Below are positions 11,401 to 22,889 of a DNA stretch of 64,000 bases, piece by piece. The notes beneath the pieces are model-generated. The model was not told the origin of the DNA, did no database searches, and saw nothing but the letters and a program-made list of their open reading frames with translations. This DNA is from Anthostomella pinea (lineage: Eukaryota > Ascomycota > Sordariomycetes > Xylariales > Xylariaceae), in contig CAUWAG010000004.1 in the NCBI GenBank assembly GCA_963556695.1, positions 3,472,001 through 3,536,000 of the forward strand, read 5' to 3'. Made by a program: the position numbers and the translations under genes. The first letter of the stretch is position 1. Each line of letters begins with the position of its first letter.

Positions 11401-13599
11401 CGGTGAGGAAGCACAGCACGGGCAGTAGCGTCACCTCGGCTGATAAGGTTGCGACGAGTGCAGGGGAGGCGAGCGAATAGGGACACGGAGAGGTCACGCA
11501 GTAACATTGGCTTACCTAGGTACCCTTTCAGGATCATATAGTAGACCTCATTTCGATAGCCAGGTCCCACCAGATCGACACATGCAGGCCGCGCAGGCAA
11601 TGAATGCTGCGTGATATAATTTCCCGGAACCTGGCGAGCGCGTTCCTCATCTACCGCTACCATCCGTCGAAACTGACGACATGGAGATCAGGGAGCCATG
11701 TAGGTTGGACGACCCACAAGGTGACCGGCCGCGTAGGATAATGCAACGTTCGACATGGCTGCGCCAGGTCACATCGTGCCAACTCTCGCCGACAGCACCT
11801 TGTTCAATCAAGTTTGAGACGGGTCGCATACCCAGACGGTAGCCACCGTCAGAGAAGCTACTAAGCTTAAAGCTGCATCATGGCCGATTGCCAATCAGAC
11901 GCATAGTCCTTGTGGGCAACCCCGTATGTATACCCCGGGCTTGACTGCATGGGACTTATCTGCACCGCCCCTGCTTACGCTTTACCGTATACGTGCATAT
12001 GCCGACAGGAATGGAGAGTGCCGCAGCAACCGTCGGATTGTTCGACAGGCCCGTCTCAGACTCTCTGCTCTGATAGCACAACATAGGGAGGCGCAGTCAG
12101 TCCCGCCTAAATTCATTATAGAGTTAGCCGAAAAGGAAGCATTGTCTTTCTCAGAGCAAGTGATATGTTTACTGCTCAGTATGACCAGCCCTACCTATCT
12201 GCCGGCATATAATGCGCAGCATTGACCACAACTTATAAGACTCCGCACGCTCCGGCAACTCGTTAAGCTCATCACTAGTCGCTCTAGCTTAATCCTTCGC
12301 GGCTTGGCTCCGAATCCTTCGCGGCCCTTCGCCGTCAGATAAGGATTGACGTGGAGGAAACACGGCCCGAATGGCACAGTTCAGAGACACCAGTCTGGAA
12401 ATGAAACAGAATGGCTTCCAATCGCCCGGGGCGCCATAAGACGCAGCTAACGACGGCGTTGCAACTTGCTGGTAAAAGTACCAGTCCACCCACCCACGAT
12501 TCATCATTCCACCAACGAGCCACGGCCAGCTCTCGGGATGCGGTCAGCAGACAATTGCCGCCTTTGGGACACCTCCCGGAGCTAGCAGAATCAATAGTCT
12601 GGCCTGTGTGGATGAGGTCTCACCCAGAGTACCTGTCATTGGCCGACAGACTACAGTACGCGAGCCAGAGACTCCCGCACGTGTCGTTCAACCTTACAAG
12701 GCGGCCTTGGGCTATCTGATGTCACGCACCGGTGGGTAGAACATGGGCTGAACTTTTTATAGGCATGCTGAAGTGAAACGTCTACCGGTACACCTTGGAC
12801 GTGCTTCCCCGCATGTCACGGTCCGAAGGCAGACAGCCAGGACACCTTGACAAGTGTCTCGCCACTCTGCGCCCGGCAAGAATGACGATCTAAAGAGAGA
12901 GGATTGAATTGAGGATGTGATAAAAGGATGTGACAACTCGGTCTGCATTGCATCTGCCTTCACGCGATGAGATCCTCGACCTCCCAGTCAGCAGGATCCT
13001 CTCGAGCGGCGTGGTGGGAAGGCCATGGGGACGAAGGATTGACGACGAATCACCTTCGAGGAAGACAGTTTAGAATTCCTGCATCCATGTGGCACAGCAC
13101 GGCTATATCCAGATACCGCCAGGCTGTAGCACACCGACCCTGTCGAGACCGTGTAGGGCCCGGGAGTGACAGCAGTGGCACAGCACAACGTCACCGCGCG
13201 GTCGAGACTGCGAAGGCGCCTCCCCCTTGTGCCCCGATCTGCATGACTCTACTTTTCTTCGCACACAAACAGGGGTCTACCCATCTCCGTAAGCCGGTAG
13301 ACCTGCACCCGTCACTCCAGGACGCTGAAGGATTCCATACCTTAAACAATGGGGGTGCCATGAGGATTTCATGCCATTTTCGAACAGTACAAGTGTCCCG
13401 TCCCATGTCCCGTCCCATGTCGCTGCAGCTCATGACCGGTGTTGCCTGTCCGCATATAGTTCTGCTTATCGCTTCAAATGGGGCTGATGTATTTGTTCTA
13501 GGACACCGTCTGTGTCACCTCCATCTTCACCTTCACCTTCACCGTGAATCTCCAAGGTGTGTGAAGTCCGACAAGGCCGACCAAGGCTCGCACTCGAAC
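8431..13599. other. 5 kb with no supported protein gene
   Basis: GC-balanced but without recognisable proteins. Longer open frames (8471-8989 plus, 10937-10533 minus, 11119-10718 minus, 11926-12225 plus) have no family motifs, and I found no intron-linked continuation. Contains the 9.4 kb tRNA-like element and small local duplications (12,299-12,331; 13,392-13,420). It may be decayed gene DNA. Confidence 0.35.
9340..9445 (-). other. Second tRNA-like element with T8 terminator
   Basis: Minus strand. The 3' part has a B box, GGTTCGACTCC, inside a plausible T stem (CGTGG/CCATG) and a 3' acceptor strand CTTGGGC. The 5' strand GCCAAGC pairs only with a gap. T8 (9320-9313) follows 20 nt after the end. 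The A box is poor. Likely a tRNA relic or a SINE head. Confidence 0.25.
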
Positions 13600-14858
13600 A
13601 TGGCACCACACGCGCCGGAGCCGACTCCCGCGATGCCCGCTGAGAATGGGGTTCACGTCTGGAGGACGGCGGTGGTGATGCCCATCATCAGCTTCTTCTT
13701 CGTGTCGGCGAGGTTCTATTCGCGGCGCTACATGTTGCATAGGCCATTTACCATTGACGATTGTATGCATCTTCCGACGGCGGCTTCGCTCTACGGGACA
13801 GCGCTAACACACAAGGACAGACGTCGTCGGGGTGACAATGCTCACTGTCATCGCACACGCCGTGCTGATGGCAAACGCCACGTACCACGGCATGGGATTA
13901 CACATTTGGCAGTTCACGCCTGAGCTCAACTCGGAATACTACCTCTGGATCGGGATATCGTCACAATTCTACGTGCTTAGCTTGGCCGGCTTCAAGAGCG
14001 CTTTGATCCTGCTTTACATCCAGATATTCGGCGTGAACCGCAAGTTCAGGATAGCCTGCTACATCACGCTCTTCTACACCCTGGGCTATCTCTTCTGCAA
14101 CCTCCTGACCGAGTTCCTCGGCTGCTGGCCCATCCAGAAGAAGTGGCATTCCGATCTGCCCGGCCACTGCATCAAGACGGTTTACTCCAACATCGCATAC
14201 GGCGCCGGACACATGTCGAGCGATCTGATCATCGGCATCCTGCCCCTGACCATGGTGTGGAGGCTGCAGTTCCCCACGACGAAGCAGAAGATCGGACTGA
14301 GTCTCGCCCTCAGTAGCGGCCTCATGTAAGCACAGATGAACCGCCACCGGGGTCAAGAGGTATAGCTAACACGATGGCAGTGCCTGGGCAGTAGCATGTG
14401 TCCGCTGGGCCATCTCTACGTACAATCAGCTGACCTACGACCGGCCATGGTGGGCGGGCATCAGCTTCACCTTCTCGATCCTCGAAGTCAACACGGGCCT
14501 GATCTGCGCCTGCGTGGCGACCTTCAGTCCGCTCCTCCAGCACTGGACAGCGCGGGTCAAGAGCATCGCCAGTCGCGCGAGTCACAGCTGGCATACCACC
14601 CGGACTGAGAAAGCGTCGTGGGCGCATTCGAGCGCGTCGAAGACGATTGGGCAGAGGTCGACGGTGCCGAGAGATATACGCTCGCGGGACAACGACAGTC
14701 TTGAGGACGACGGCGCCAGCCAGGCGCCGATCAACACGCCGTCCTTCACGCCGTCCTCGATGGCGATGCCGACCTTCAGCCCAGTCACACCGCCGGACGA
14801 GATACCGCTTTGCGATCTGCAGGGATTACAGGCTCTTGCTGCTCACGATAGGGTATGA
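13600..14858 (+). CDS. Fungal rhodopsin-family seven-helix membrane protein (PTH11-like)
   Basis: Three exons: 13600-13762, 13821-14325 and 14381-14858, giving 381 residues. Intron 1 has a GTATGC donor; intron 2 has GTAAGC and a GCTAAC branch point. Hydrophobic helices run from about residue 20 to 250. Family hallmarks include an RFYSRR loop after helix 1, the YLWIGISSQFYVLSLAGFKS segment, an LLYIQIFG helix, CWPIQKKW in the extracellular loop and a polar NTGLICACVATFSPLL helix. These match the large fungal 'rhodopsin domain' integral membrane family that includes PTH11-like candidate receptors. The roughly 120-residue C-terminal tail is cytosolic, Ser/Thr/Pro-rich and without domains. No N-terminal CFEM domain precedes the helices. 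No ligand or partner can be inferred. Confidence 0.85.
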
Positions 14859-15792
14859 GGACACGTTTCACATATGACGGCAATACAGCAGTGATGCGAT
14901 CGCGTCGGCACTACCCGACTCTGAACATGGATTGAAGCGCGGGTGAACCGCTGCTCAATCAAATGACGAAAAATGCCGCGCCGCGAGGAGAGTGAACCAC
15001 CCTACCGCCACCTCGATGGATGACTCTCAGCAGGAGGGCCTCGGTGAGCCGCAGAATAAGCTCTGAAGACCTCGGTGAACCGCAGGATAAGTTCCAGACA
15101 AAGCGGCCTATTCACCGTGTCGCATGAGGAAGCGATCCGCAGCAGACCACGTTGGCATAAGCGCTGAGGTCAAGCATAAAGAGGGGGTTCATGGCTGCCT
15201 GGCGACATGAGTCGAGACGCAACGGACTGACCGACGTTGAACCCACGAAGCTTGCGGCGGGATTACCACAAGGATCCTGTTATTGGAACGGGTGCTTCCC
15301 GCGGGAACAGATGGGATCCATGTTCACTTCTTTGGTTTCTTGTAGGGCTTTTTTTTATTTTACAGATACCCCCACGGCAGGGATGGACCCTGGATTGTTA
15401 TAGTACATGTAATTAGTGGACGACTTTAGACCACGTGTCTTGAGCCGATAATACATACATTGACTTCTTAAGTTGGACAAGCGAGAGCCAATGGCCATTA
15501 ACTGCTGTATGTTGTGACAGCACCAGTGCGCCGGATCATCATCGCGTTCCAAAGCCATCCGACGCATGAGCTTTCGAGCATAGGACGTAGACGTAGACAT
15601 GTGAGCACCGGATGCGCTCTACTCCCTGCCTCCTCCTACAGTAATAAGTCTGCCTCTACCACGCCCCCGACCGAGCACTTCGCTTCGAGTCCCTGAATCC
15701 ATCCTTAGATCCTCATTCGGTACTGTACCCTTCCTCTCAACACACAAGTTCACACTCACCACCCCATGGCCCCATGGCCCCAACCGCCCCCC
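14859..15792. other. Intergenic
   Basis: No gene seen. Contains the direct duplication at 15039-15098. Convergent spacer between the rhodopsin-family gene and the GNAT gene. Confidence 0.4.
15039..15098. repeat. About 30 bp tandem duplication
   Basis: Two adjacent copies begin CCTCGGTGAGCCGCAGAATA (15039) and CCTCGGTGAACCGCAGGATA (15070). The copies are imperfect and no larger array surrounds them. Confidence 0.75.
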
Positions 15793-16329
15793 TCACGCGA
15801 ACGGACTAGCAAAGCACTCAGCCGCCATCTCTTCGCCCTCGCCCCACCGAAACACCGTACTCCCATAGTGCACCCACCCCAACTTGCGATACAGCCTCAT
15901 CGCGTCCAGCGCCCTCGGCACCAGCGCAAACATCACCAGCCTCTGCCCGCGCCCACGCGCCTCCTCCACCGCCGCCTCGATCAGCCGGCTCGCCGTGCCG
16001 CCCCCGCGGCCGTCGGGGTGCACGAACAGCCGGCCCAGCACGGCGATGTCGGTTTTGTCGTCGGGGTGCAGCTGCCACCACAGTTGTGCCGAGATGTCGG
16101 CTGTGCTGGCTTTTGTGAGGGTGATGTGTCCGACGATGCGCCTGCTGCTGCTGCCGTCGTCCTTTTCTTCTTCGAGCTCGGCGACCCAGGACACGTCGTC
16201 TGTCTGCAGGAAGGCGATTGGGTTGTCTACGCCCAGGACCGGGTAGCCGTTGAGAGCGTGGACGGCTTTGAGCGCGTCGGCGCAGCCGGGGAGGTCGGCG
16301 GGCGTGCGGGGGCGGATGGTCGTCGCCAT
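15793..16329 (-). CDS. GNAT-family N-acetyltransferase
   Basis: Single exon, 178 residues from ATG 16329. Typical one-domain GNAT: N-terminal TTIRPRTPADLPG strand-helix, then a VGHITL strand. Motif A runs at residues 97-125, with LGRLFVHPDGRGGGTASRLI; the GRGGGTA stretch is the acetyl-CoA pyrophosphate loop (R/Q-x-x-G-x-G/A). The C-terminal MRLYRKLGW motif is motif B. It transfers acetyl from acetyl-CoA to an amine that the sequence does not reveal. The length is normal for a free-standing GNAT and no targeting signal is seen. Confidence 0.85.
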   Translation of the reverse strand: MATTIRPRTPADLPGCADALKAVHALNGYPVLGVDNPIAFLQTDDVSWVAELEEEKDDGSSSRRIVGHITLTKASTADISAQLWWQLHPDDKTDIAVLGRLFVHPDGRGGGTASRLIEAAVEEARGRGQRLVMFALVPRALDAMRLYRKLGWVHYGSTVFRWGEGEEMAAECFASPFA

Positions 16330-17847
16330 GGGGGCTGGTTGCGCGGGTTGGGGGTCAGATCAAGGGGCTACTAGGAAGAGGACCCTACGCTTGCGCTGAG
16401 ATGTGTTCAGCCGTCTTGAGTGTGAAAGGAAGTATCGTGGTGCGAAGTGAGACCCTTGATCTCGCTAACTTTAGGGGTCTAGGGGTCTTTGTCCGCCGAT
16501 GTCGGCCGGGCCGTTCACCGGGGTGGTGGGTCCCGGATGAGTTCCAAACCCACCGACCCGCGATTGCACCATACCCCCGGAAACGCAGCCTGCCAAGGCA
16601 GCATAGGTGGTGATCCACTGGGTATGTTCGTGTTCTATTTCAGACCCTTTGATGTGGCTAAATACTTAGCTACCCGAGGGAGGGGCGGGAGGGGGAGGGG
16701 TGATGCTGCTATGGGAACTTTGGGAAGGATCCTGAATCCTAAGTACGTCAGATGCTTCTCGGCCTAGTCACGGCCACTCCGCATGATTCTGGGGCCATCT
16801 TCCGGGCACCGGTGACACGAATGTCAGAAGTATTATTAGTAGGTGACAGAAACACACTGAAGATAGATATCAGTCAGTTTAAATATGGTTTCTTGGAAGC
16901 TACTATGTACAAGATGTAACTATTCGGGGAATCGGATGTTCTCGCCTTTCGTCATCGTTGGATTGGCTACCCTGCTGACACCAAGAGACCAAGTGGCAAC
17001 TAACTTTGAAGATATAAATATCCAGCCAACCTCGATCTGTCCCCCCTGGGGTCGTGGTATAAATATCCTAGTCGGAAGCCGGATGACGGACCCTCCCATG
17101 GGAAGAACCAAGGCAACGACGTCCGGCCCTGATCATGTGAACAACTCGGTGGCACTTTTGTCGCCAACAGCTTCCAGGGCGGTCAGAGATTTGAGAGAAA
17201 TCGCCACTCTCTGATGATGGACAAGTCTCCATAGCAAATCCTTCACCCTCACCGTGCCGCGCCCAGAGCAGTGCCGCGCTAGTCAGCAAGTTCGCTAGGC
17301 ACCTGTTGTTCACCATGAAGTTCTCCGCAATCCCACTTTTCGCGTCCCCGGTGTCCCCGTACCAGGCTTTGAGGTCGCCATGTCTTTTAGTTATCCGTCG
17401 CCGGCGCGACCCAACTGTTTAGCCTCCTAGACCATATGATTGTAACACTTGTTAAACATATGTATTGCTAAAATTCAAGATGCCACTCGTAAAGGCAAGA
17501 CACCTAGGCGATTGTGACAGACTTGCAACACTGAGCAAGGCTGTACCTCTCGAATGTGAAGGTAATGGAGCTGATAGTAAGGAAGAAAAATGAGCGTTCG
17601 GATTTGAAACTACTTGAAGGAGAGATTTGAAACCGATAAAACATAAACGCCGTACCCAACGCCTGACCGAAAGTGAAGAAATAAACAACGCAAGACAGCC
17701 CCTAGAACGCCGCGACGGGTATCGCATAACCTGCGCCCAAAACGAAAGAAAGTAGGCAGAGTAGCCTGTAGCGCGCTCGCTCTAGGTTTTTCACCGCCAT
17801 GCTGTTGCCATGAATTGTTGGTTGACAACGCCCTACCCGTTATCACC
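16330..17847. other. Intergenic
   Basis: No supported gene on either strand; short frames only. GC-balanced. Upstream of the GNAT gene and downstream of the amidoligase relic. Confidence 0.4.
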
Positions 17848-19543
17848 CTACTTGCGCTGCCTGCTTTGTAAAGTTTCCGGACCCGTCATATCATTCTGGA
17901 GTTTTGTCTTACGCTCGCGCATCCTTTTCCAGAACTCGGGGTCGAGCCCCTGCCCGTCCAAGAACTTTTCCAGGTCTGCCTTGTTGGAGGGGGCACTGGT
18001 CAACCCATAAGACGCCGCAAATGCCTTCCTGCTACCATCGATGTCGACGCTAGGTATTGAAGCGTCGGCGTCGAGACTGTTGGGGTCTACCGCGATGGCG
18101 GACTTCACGAACGCCATCGTGAAGTTGACCCAGTCCACGGGAGCTTCTCGATCCATGATCGGCGGCATCTGGCGGAACTCGATGGTCTTGAATTTGAGGC
18201 CGCTAAAGTTCCATTTGTAATTCTTGCGGTAAGGGTCGCCGCCTCTTCTTCCGATATTGAGACACACTAACTTAGCGAGGTCTTCGATGGTCTCTTGCTT
18301 TCTTATAAGTTTCCAGGATTATCTCATGTCATGAACATATTCCCCAGAAGAGTATACGACGTTGCTGGACGTCCACTCCTCGGCGCGTTTCCAGCCTCCG
18401 GGCCTGAACTTGTCCTTGTCTTTCCCAGTAGCCGGCAGCGCGACCATGAGATCGTCGATAGCGGGCTCGAAGTATATGGCAGCCATCGCGATGCGCTTGG
18501 CCTTGTCGAGAGGAATCTTCTCGTGAGGATCGAGCGAAAAGTGGATGTTGGTGCTGCAGCGCTTCCAATGGTCGCGGACATTGGATGCCTTGGGCTGGAC
18601 GCTTGGTACATGAATGCAGCTTGTCTTTCCAGGTGTCTGAGTTTTCGTAGTCGAGGATTGGGGTCTTGAACTCTGCTGCGATGTACGGGCCTGGTGAATT
18701 TTAGACTAATCACCAAGAAGCAACCTAGCAGTGTGTCTTACTCTCCAATCTGTCATACCATGGGACGACTGGGTATATCCAATCGTCTTCCACGACATAC
18801 CACTTGCTGTAGTCCAGGGGATCACCGGAAATGCCTCCTTTTCCTATTTCATCTCTCTCGCGGAGTATCTCGATGCCGAGGTCCGCGAAACCTTTCACAA
18901 CGGGCGCTATGGCCTCGTCCCAGTGCTCCTTGTCAATCTTCTGTTTCTTCTTGGTCTGATCCGGGGATATTCTTCCTCTAGGCTCCTTTTTTATATCCTG
19001 GTTGAGTTTTCCTAACTCCTCCACGACTTGGGAATGTGCACCAGAGGGTTTTCGGACTCGAGGCCAAAGCGCATCTTGACGGTCGATAGGCGAGCACTGA
19101 GGAAAACTTCCTGATAGCCTTTGCGATTGCCCGCTGAATTCCGAGTCGTGGGTGGAAGTAGGGCTGAGGTATCGGGCAGGCTTGGAGCTGGGAGTTTATC
19201 GTCAAGATAGCTGTGGATTGCGGTCGCAGGGTCAGCTCTTGGTTTGAGGAATGATGAGGAGAGGAGGCCTGAATGCAAGAACATTATATATGTACGAGTC
19301 TCTGACTCTTCTCAGGCATCTACGGTCTTTGCACTTACCTCGATCCCGCCATCTCATGTTGGTGGAGACCAATGCCATTGCGTGTTGCGCTGCTTCAACA
19401 AAGAGCGCCCAGTTGTCATCGTGCAGGTTGGTAGCCAAGCGAAATATCCAAGGCGTTCGGCGACCTGTTCGATCGAATGATGTCTTTGGAAGCGAACGAT
19501 GGAGGCCATGTTGGTGGAGTGAGGACTCGGCAAGACTAAGCAT
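17848..19543 (-). pseudogene. Amidoligase-family pseudogene
   Basis: Exons can be traced at 19543-19339, from 19268, and from 18690 down to 17848, with donors GTAAGT (19338) and GTAAGA (18741). The core reads STNIHFSLDP, then KAKRIAMAAIYFEPAIDDLM, and near the end KFKTIEFRQMPP. These are the His-rich strand, helix and EFRQ signatures of the putative amidoligase family (ATP-grasp-like glutamine-synthetase fold, ATP-dependent amide formation). Three lesions break it: a frameshift near 19013-19020, a frameshift near 18605-18615, and an in-frame TAA at 18321-18319 explained by CAA-to-TAA. Between them the frames stay open and similar in composition, so loss looks recent. Assembly error at all three points is unlikely. 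The substrate of the ancestor is unknown. Confidence 0.7.
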
Positions 19544-19778
19544 GAAAGAGAAATACGTATCAAGACGCCGCGGACGGCCGGCTTGCGCAAGAGGCCTTGA
19601 CTTGCCAACGCCAACATCAGCGGGAGTGCGAAGGTCTCTGGGTTGGGCCGAAAACGATCATGTAGACCGTGCGCCATCGTCATCATAGAACAGTTCATGT
19701 TTTAGAGTGTATGTGACAAAGGAAGTATTCGGAAGTTGGCCATACTACTAAGATCTATACCTGCTGTTGGAAGCAATA

Positions 19779-19849
19779 GATTGATTGATTGATTGATTGA
19801 TTGTATTTATCGTGGGTGCAGTCCCTCAACAGGGCAAACCACGCCTCCC
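19779..19849 (-). mobile_element. 5'-truncated tail of a related LINE, ending in (AATC)n
   Basis: Read on the minus strand, GGCTCTGGGAGGCGTGG at about 19849 matches the same stretch in the large LINE (30446-30462). The next 40 nt stay alignable through TAAATACAA. Where the large LINE ends in AAAC repeats, this copy ends in (AATC)n, so the GATT microsatellite (19779-19803) is its 3' terminus. Probably a sister family of the same LINE clade. Confidence 0.6.
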
Positions 19850-19896
19850 AGAGCCATTGCATCGCAATGCGTTATGATTGAGTTATTTGATATGTT

Positions 19897-19958
19897 GGTT
19901 AAAAGGCTGGTAAAAAGTTGCCGTTCGCTTGTAATTGCCGCTCGTTTGTTATCTACGT
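19897..19958 (-). mobile_element. End fragment of a pogo/Fot1-type element
   Basis: On the minus strand, starting at 19958, the sequence ACGTAGATAACAAACGAG continues into GGCAATTACAAGCGA. It matches the left end of the 35.1 kb pogo copy over about 60 bp, with mostly transition differences. It is followed by TA (19959-19960), the expected target dinucleotide. No transposase remains beside it. Confidence 0.7.
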
Positions 19959-22205
19959 TATTAATACACGCGTATTAATTAAGCGATGACAAGGTCGTAA
20001 ATAGTGTTAATTAAATTTATAAAAAGGGGTTATTAACGTAAATTAAGTTGTTCAAAACCTTATATACATAAGAGGTGTAATACGTATAATACGGATATAA
20101 TAGCAGTATAATAAAGGGTTTCAACTTGGAAGAGGTGCACGGGTCCGTATAATATAGTCGTATAATACAATACGTATCTAATGGCTTGCTATGCCTATCA
20201 ATCGGAGCCCTACCATTGTTAGGTGATTAGCGCCCCAAGATTCATGTGACTCCAGCCGTACACGGAGTCTCCCCTGAGAGTAGCAATTTGATACTAAGTC
20301 CTGATTTCAGGAACAACGGTTCATCATGTATTGCATGGTCCCTTTCCTTGGGCAAGTCTATACTCCGCTCGGGACAGCATTAGAGGGTTATAGTCCATCC
20401 ATTCTCGCCTTGTCCTCTCAGATGGTCTTAATCCTGAGTGGATGGATGTACGCCATCTGTCCGATGCAAGCCCTGACGAGGTTCAGTTTGGTCAACGGAA
20501 GATATAGTAGATATTAATCCCATAGCTGCAATGCTGTCAGGGCAATACTGACCGGCTACAAAACAGAAGGTAATACGACCGTGTTCTCCCCATAGTTTCC
20601 TAGTTCATGGGGTGAACCTGCCTGGTCTCTACGGTATTGTCTCAAGAATGGTGATTGTCTATGTTAGCCCACCTGCACACCGCAACTTGCCATTGACAAC
20701 AGCAAATCATCACGGATTTGATGTTTTCTCCCTTTTTCGCCCGCCCACCGTCCCTTACGAAAAGGGGCAACGAGGGCTCATCCCGAATTCGGCTGCCTGA
20801 AAGAGGAGAAGGGGGAAGAAGGGATATCAAAGAGCAAAAAGGGGGTGTTGGTAATGGTCTTTCAGCGGCCTTCTGGAACTAGCTAGCTGCTGCCAGAGCA
20901 GTAGCCCTGGCTACACACGCACACACGAGGGTCTTGCAGCCGCACAATAATGGTCCGAATGCCACTGGAACGTTACGGCAAGACCTAATTCCGCCGCCAG
21001 CCAGCCAGCCCTAGCGGTGCTCGCGCTCCCAATCAACCATCCTTCACCCATATCCACACACTTCTGTGCCGATAGGTGGTTACCGCGTAGACCAGGGGGT
21101 GGTAGTCTGAGTCATCGGCGGACAGCATCTAACCTCACGAAGCTTCCGAAGGTCACAAGACTCCATGCTGAATCTGTTACACTCAGCTCTCACAAGTCTG
21201 CGTGTATGTACCGTTGATAAGATCCCAGATCGTTCGTAGGAAAAATTGAGGTACTGGAATAAGCATACGAAAATAGGAAGCTCTGGTGTTATACGCTTCC
21301 TTTGACGCTTTTGCCAGTGTGATTATTCCAATTCGATAAACATACCGGTTTTTGCTGACACGGGTGGTGTATAGAGACTTATGAGGGTATAGTGTAGCCG
21401 CTGAGGTTGGGCTGGCGGCATATGACGGAACACAGACTGGTCTGCCATTGAATCGTACTGAGGAAGCACTTAGAGGAGTCCTTTGCCTGTTCTGGGGTGG
21501 TGCTGACGTTAAGCCACGATGCTCCAGCCAGTCACATCATCATCAGCATCCGAAGATCTTAGCCGTCCACTTCGTACGTCAGCACCACGAGGAACAAAAC
21601 CTGATAAGGCAGTCTCGCAGGTCGATTTTACAGCATTTCTCCAATTGGCCAAGAATAGGTGCCGCTTGTCATCGTTATCTGCACGTGTGAAACTCGACAT
21701 TTTGTCACGGCAAGTCCAAATTCGTAGAAGTTCCTGATAAAGCCTTGATTATATCTTGCTAAAGCGACTTGTGATACTATGTCAGCTCAGAAGACCGTCC
21801 TCAAGACATCGACACGAACGGCGTGGTCCGCATTGAGGCACCCCATCAATGGGCCGACCATCAAATATCCAACCCTACTGGAAAGATCTTGCGAGCACCT
21901 CGGTCACGAGTTCCATCTTGTTTCAGCAATCGTTCCAATATTCGCTGTTCCGCTCCGGGTTCCCGTCCTCGTCCATGTTGTCTGATGTCCGTAGAGGCGT
22001 CTTCAGCCGCCTGGGCTTGTTGATAGGCAGGAAACAGAGGACGCTCTGGTTTGGTCGCCGGGGCTTCGGGATGGATCGATTCGGCCGTGTTGCGAACCGA
22101 CTCCGACTATCGTTGCTGGCGTACCGGAAGCCGCTGAAGGGTATAATGTTGCTACGGGCGGCCTGCCGACGAACCATATAGCTTAAGGCCGGGCGGATGG
22201 CATGT
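19959..22205. other. AT-rich strip, then gene-free DNA
   Basis: 19,960-20,200 is AT-rich relic sequence. 20,200-22,205 has ordinary composition but no supported gene. Open frames near 21.8-22.2 kb lie antisense or overlap the coiled-coil ORF and lack motifs. Confidence 0.35.
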
Positions 22206-22889
22206 TCAGGTGGGATCTTGGACATCCGCCATTCCGACTCTTTCGATGACAGGGGCCACCGAACTCCAGAACACCTCATATACAGCTAGTCTTGTGGTCT
22301 GGAGGTACCGAGTGCCAGCTGCAGTCACCGCTCGACTGAGACGTCCAGCTTGCTGCTCAATGGCGCCGCGCACCTGTGAGATGGCGACCTGCAGCCGCTC
22401 AATTTGCTCGATGATGATTTCGTGCGTCTGCCGGAGCTCGGTGATGTTGCTATTGGCGTCTTGGATGGCATTTTCTATCTGACTGGTAGGCCGACGCAGT
22501 GTGTCCTGTATCTCCTGGAGATGGGTGATGATGTCATCGGTGTTGTTGATGGCATCTTCTATCTCACTGAGGGCCCAACTCATTGTGGTGTTCAAATGCT
22601 GTGTGCTGCTGAGCCCTAGTGCGATGTTCAGAAGCCTCTGTGTGTGTTCCGCGGGCACAAGTTCGTCCTGGATGGCCCAAGGCAACTCATCGCTCTGCTC
22701 GCCTGAGGATGGATCAGACTCAGCCATTGGTACGACTGATGTTGAGTAGACTAGTGGCCTGGATGAATAGTGCTGATGTGGTGGTAAGCTTGCGTACATG
22801 TATTTTGAGGGGTGTGCAGGAGATGGAGGTGACGGAACAGACACGTCTGAGCTCTGCACGTGCCTATGTCTGCCTGGATGGATAGCCAC
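22206..22889 (-). CDS. Hypothetical coiled-coil protein
   Basis: Single frame of 227 codons. I do not recognise it. Residues 95-190 form a continuous amphipathic helix with heptad spacing of I/L (SEIEDAINNTDDIITHL, SQIENAIQDANSNITEL), without prolines apart from one RRP. The two units resemble each other, as do the underlying DNA stretches near 22,460 and 22,550, suggesting growth by internal duplication. The N-terminal 54 residues are Ser/Pro/His-rich. A second in-frame ATG at 22727, before AESDPSSGE, is a plausible true start. Coiled-coil shape points to a structural or oligomeric protein; nothing indicates an enzyme. It could also be a non-coding coincidence, given the transposon-rich surroundings. 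Confidence 0.45.
   Translation of the reverse strand: MAIHPGRHRHVQSSDVSVPSPPSPAHPSKYMYASLPPHQHYSSRPLVYSTSVVPMAESDPSSGEQSDELPWAIQDELVPAEHTQRLLNIALGLSSTQHLNTTMSWALSEIEDAINNTDDIITHLQEIQDTLRRPTSQIENAIQDANSNITELRQTHEIIIEQIERLQVAISQVRGAIEQQAGRLSRAVTAAGTRYLQTTRLAVYEVFWSSVAPVIERVGMADVQDPT

Noticed and set aside
11926..12225. 99-codon plus-strand frame with helical look
   Set aside because: No recognisable domain, surrounded by stops; not enough to call a gene.
15766..16374. 202-codon plus-strand frame
   Set aside because: Antisense of the GNAT gene; GC-rich codon mirror.
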